The notes beneath the pieces were generated by a model. That model was not told the origin of the DNA. It made no database searches and saw only the letters and a list, made by a program, of their open reading frames with translations. Both the position numbers and the translations under genes were made by a program. Positions 63,461 to 64,000 of a stretch of DNA of 64,000 nt are shown here, one piece after another; the stretch's first letter is position 1; every line of letters starts with the position of its first letter. Origin of the DNA: Phormidesmis priestleyi Ana (GTDB lineage: Bacteria > Cyanobacteriota > Cyanobacteriia > Phormidesmidales > Phormidesmidaceae). The stretch covers positions 62,001-126,000 of the forward strand of contig LJZR01000007.1 in the NCBI GenBank assembly GCA_001314865.1, written 5' to 3'.

Positions 63461-63496
63461 TAGACAGCCTGAACCAAAGCAGTTGTTTAGCTCAGG

Positions 63497-64000
63497 CTAT
63501 TCAGCCTTCGCTCGGGTGGCTTCTAGCAAACGGGAGAAGTAAAAAGGGGCTTTGTTGAGCGATCGCCGCCCAATCTCCCAGCCATTAGCCTCCAGCGCCT
63601 TCACTACGTCCGACTCCCGGTGCAAGTAGGCCCGAGTGGCCTTGCTTGGCCCAGGAAAAAAGTCGCCCACCTTTTTAAGGGTGGCATAAACGCAGGTTTT
63701 GGGTGCAAAACTCAGCAGCACTCGGTCAGTCGCCAGCGAGCTTAAATGCTGAATCATGGCATCGGCTTTTTCCTGTGGATAGTGAATTAATACATCCAGG
63801 CACACAACCGTATGATAAGTCCCTTCAATTTTTTCTAAATCCAAGGCTTCAAACTGTGGCATTGGCTCGCCTTCGCTTAGCTCAGCAGCAGCCCGCTCCT
63901 TCGCCTCACCCACCATTTTTTCAGAAATGTCACTGGCAAACACCTGAGCGCCCAGCTTAGCTAACGGAATGGCCAAGCTGCCAACACCGCAGCCCGCATC
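63497..64000 (-). CDS. chlM: Magnesium-protoporphyrin IX methyltransferase, C-terminal part
   Basis: The gene is cut by the right edge, and its start lies beyond the window. The visible ~167 residues begin with the SAM-binding motif DAGCGVGSLAIPLAK, continue with VCLDVLIHYPQEKADAM and end with KAPFYFSRLLEATRAK. The pattern AYLHRESDVVKALEANGWEI is typical of cyanobacterial ChlM, which methylates Mg-protoporphyrin in chlorophyll synthesis at the membrane. The true start cannot be given. Confidence 0.9.
   Translation of the reverse strand, partial: DAGCGVGSLAIPLAKLGAQVFASDISEKMVGEAKERAAAELSEGEPMPQFEALDLEKIEGTYHTVVCLDVLIHYPQEKADAMIQHLSSLATDRVLLSFAPKTCVYATLKKVGDFFPGPSKATRAYLHRESDVVKALEANGWEIGRRSLNKAPFYFSRLLEATRAKAE

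Overview
The window is a piece of a cyanobacterial chromosome. The evidence is the many HIP1-type GCGATCGC octamers, a psb30 photosystem II gene, the Rubisco chaperone Raf1, the response regulator RpaB, a CrtO-type carotenoid ketolase, the chlorophyll enzyme ChlM (cut by the right edge) and plant-type IspH and IspD. The gene content and a HEP-island-like polysaccharide locus suggest a filamentous or Leptolyngbya-like lineage, but the sequence alone does not fix the genus. No tRNA, rRNA, CRISPR array, transposase or prophage gene was found.

Layout. 1-6.9 kb: a secreted repeat protein on the minus strand, an intein-free dnaE, and two repeat-filled intergenic regions. 6.9-23.8 kb: one plus-strand exopolysaccharide locus with an outer-membrane export protein, a chain-length/autokinase protein, a HepC-like sugar-phosphate transferase, a HepA-like ABC exporter, an O-antigen-polymerase-like membrane protein and seven glycosyltransferases. 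Several of its genes overlap end to start. 23.9-32.5 kb: radA, rpaB, the lipid-synthesis run plsX-fabH-fabD-plsC, and an AI-2E-type membrane protein. 32.5-45.7 kb: metabolic genes, mostly on the minus strand (inositol-phosphatase family, CrtO, YciI, ureidoglycolate lyase family, TreS-maltokinase, ABC ATPase, cobalamin adenosyltransferase), with a photorespiration-type aminotransferase and a BenE transporter on the plus strand. 45.9-64 kb: a CPBP protease, a diguanylate cyclase, GT9, ispD, psb30, a split GDT1/Mn-exporter-type pair, raf1, recR, ispH, an SGNH hydrolase, a methyltransferase, ychF, a lipoprotein, a thylakoid thioredoxin-fold protein and chlM.

How the genes work together. The 17-kb polysaccharide locus contains an initiating transferase, glycosyltransferases, a polymerase, a chain-length kinase and an outer-membrane pore. 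It has no MOP-family (Wzx) flippase, so the HepA-type ABC protein is the natural candidate for lipid-linked glycan translocation. PlsX, FabH, FabD and PlsC join acyl-chain initiation to phospholipid synthesis.

The most unusual property of the window is its short tandem repeats (units of 5-18 bp). They sit between genes but also at the ends of genes. Several arrays duplicate the last bases of a gene together with its stop codon, and others lengthen N- or C-termini in frame with 12- or 15-bp units. Other notable points are a recR that appears to start at ATC, a 15-bp perfect inverted repeat inside the export-protein gene, and a 33-bp tail-to-tail coding overlap between benE and treS.
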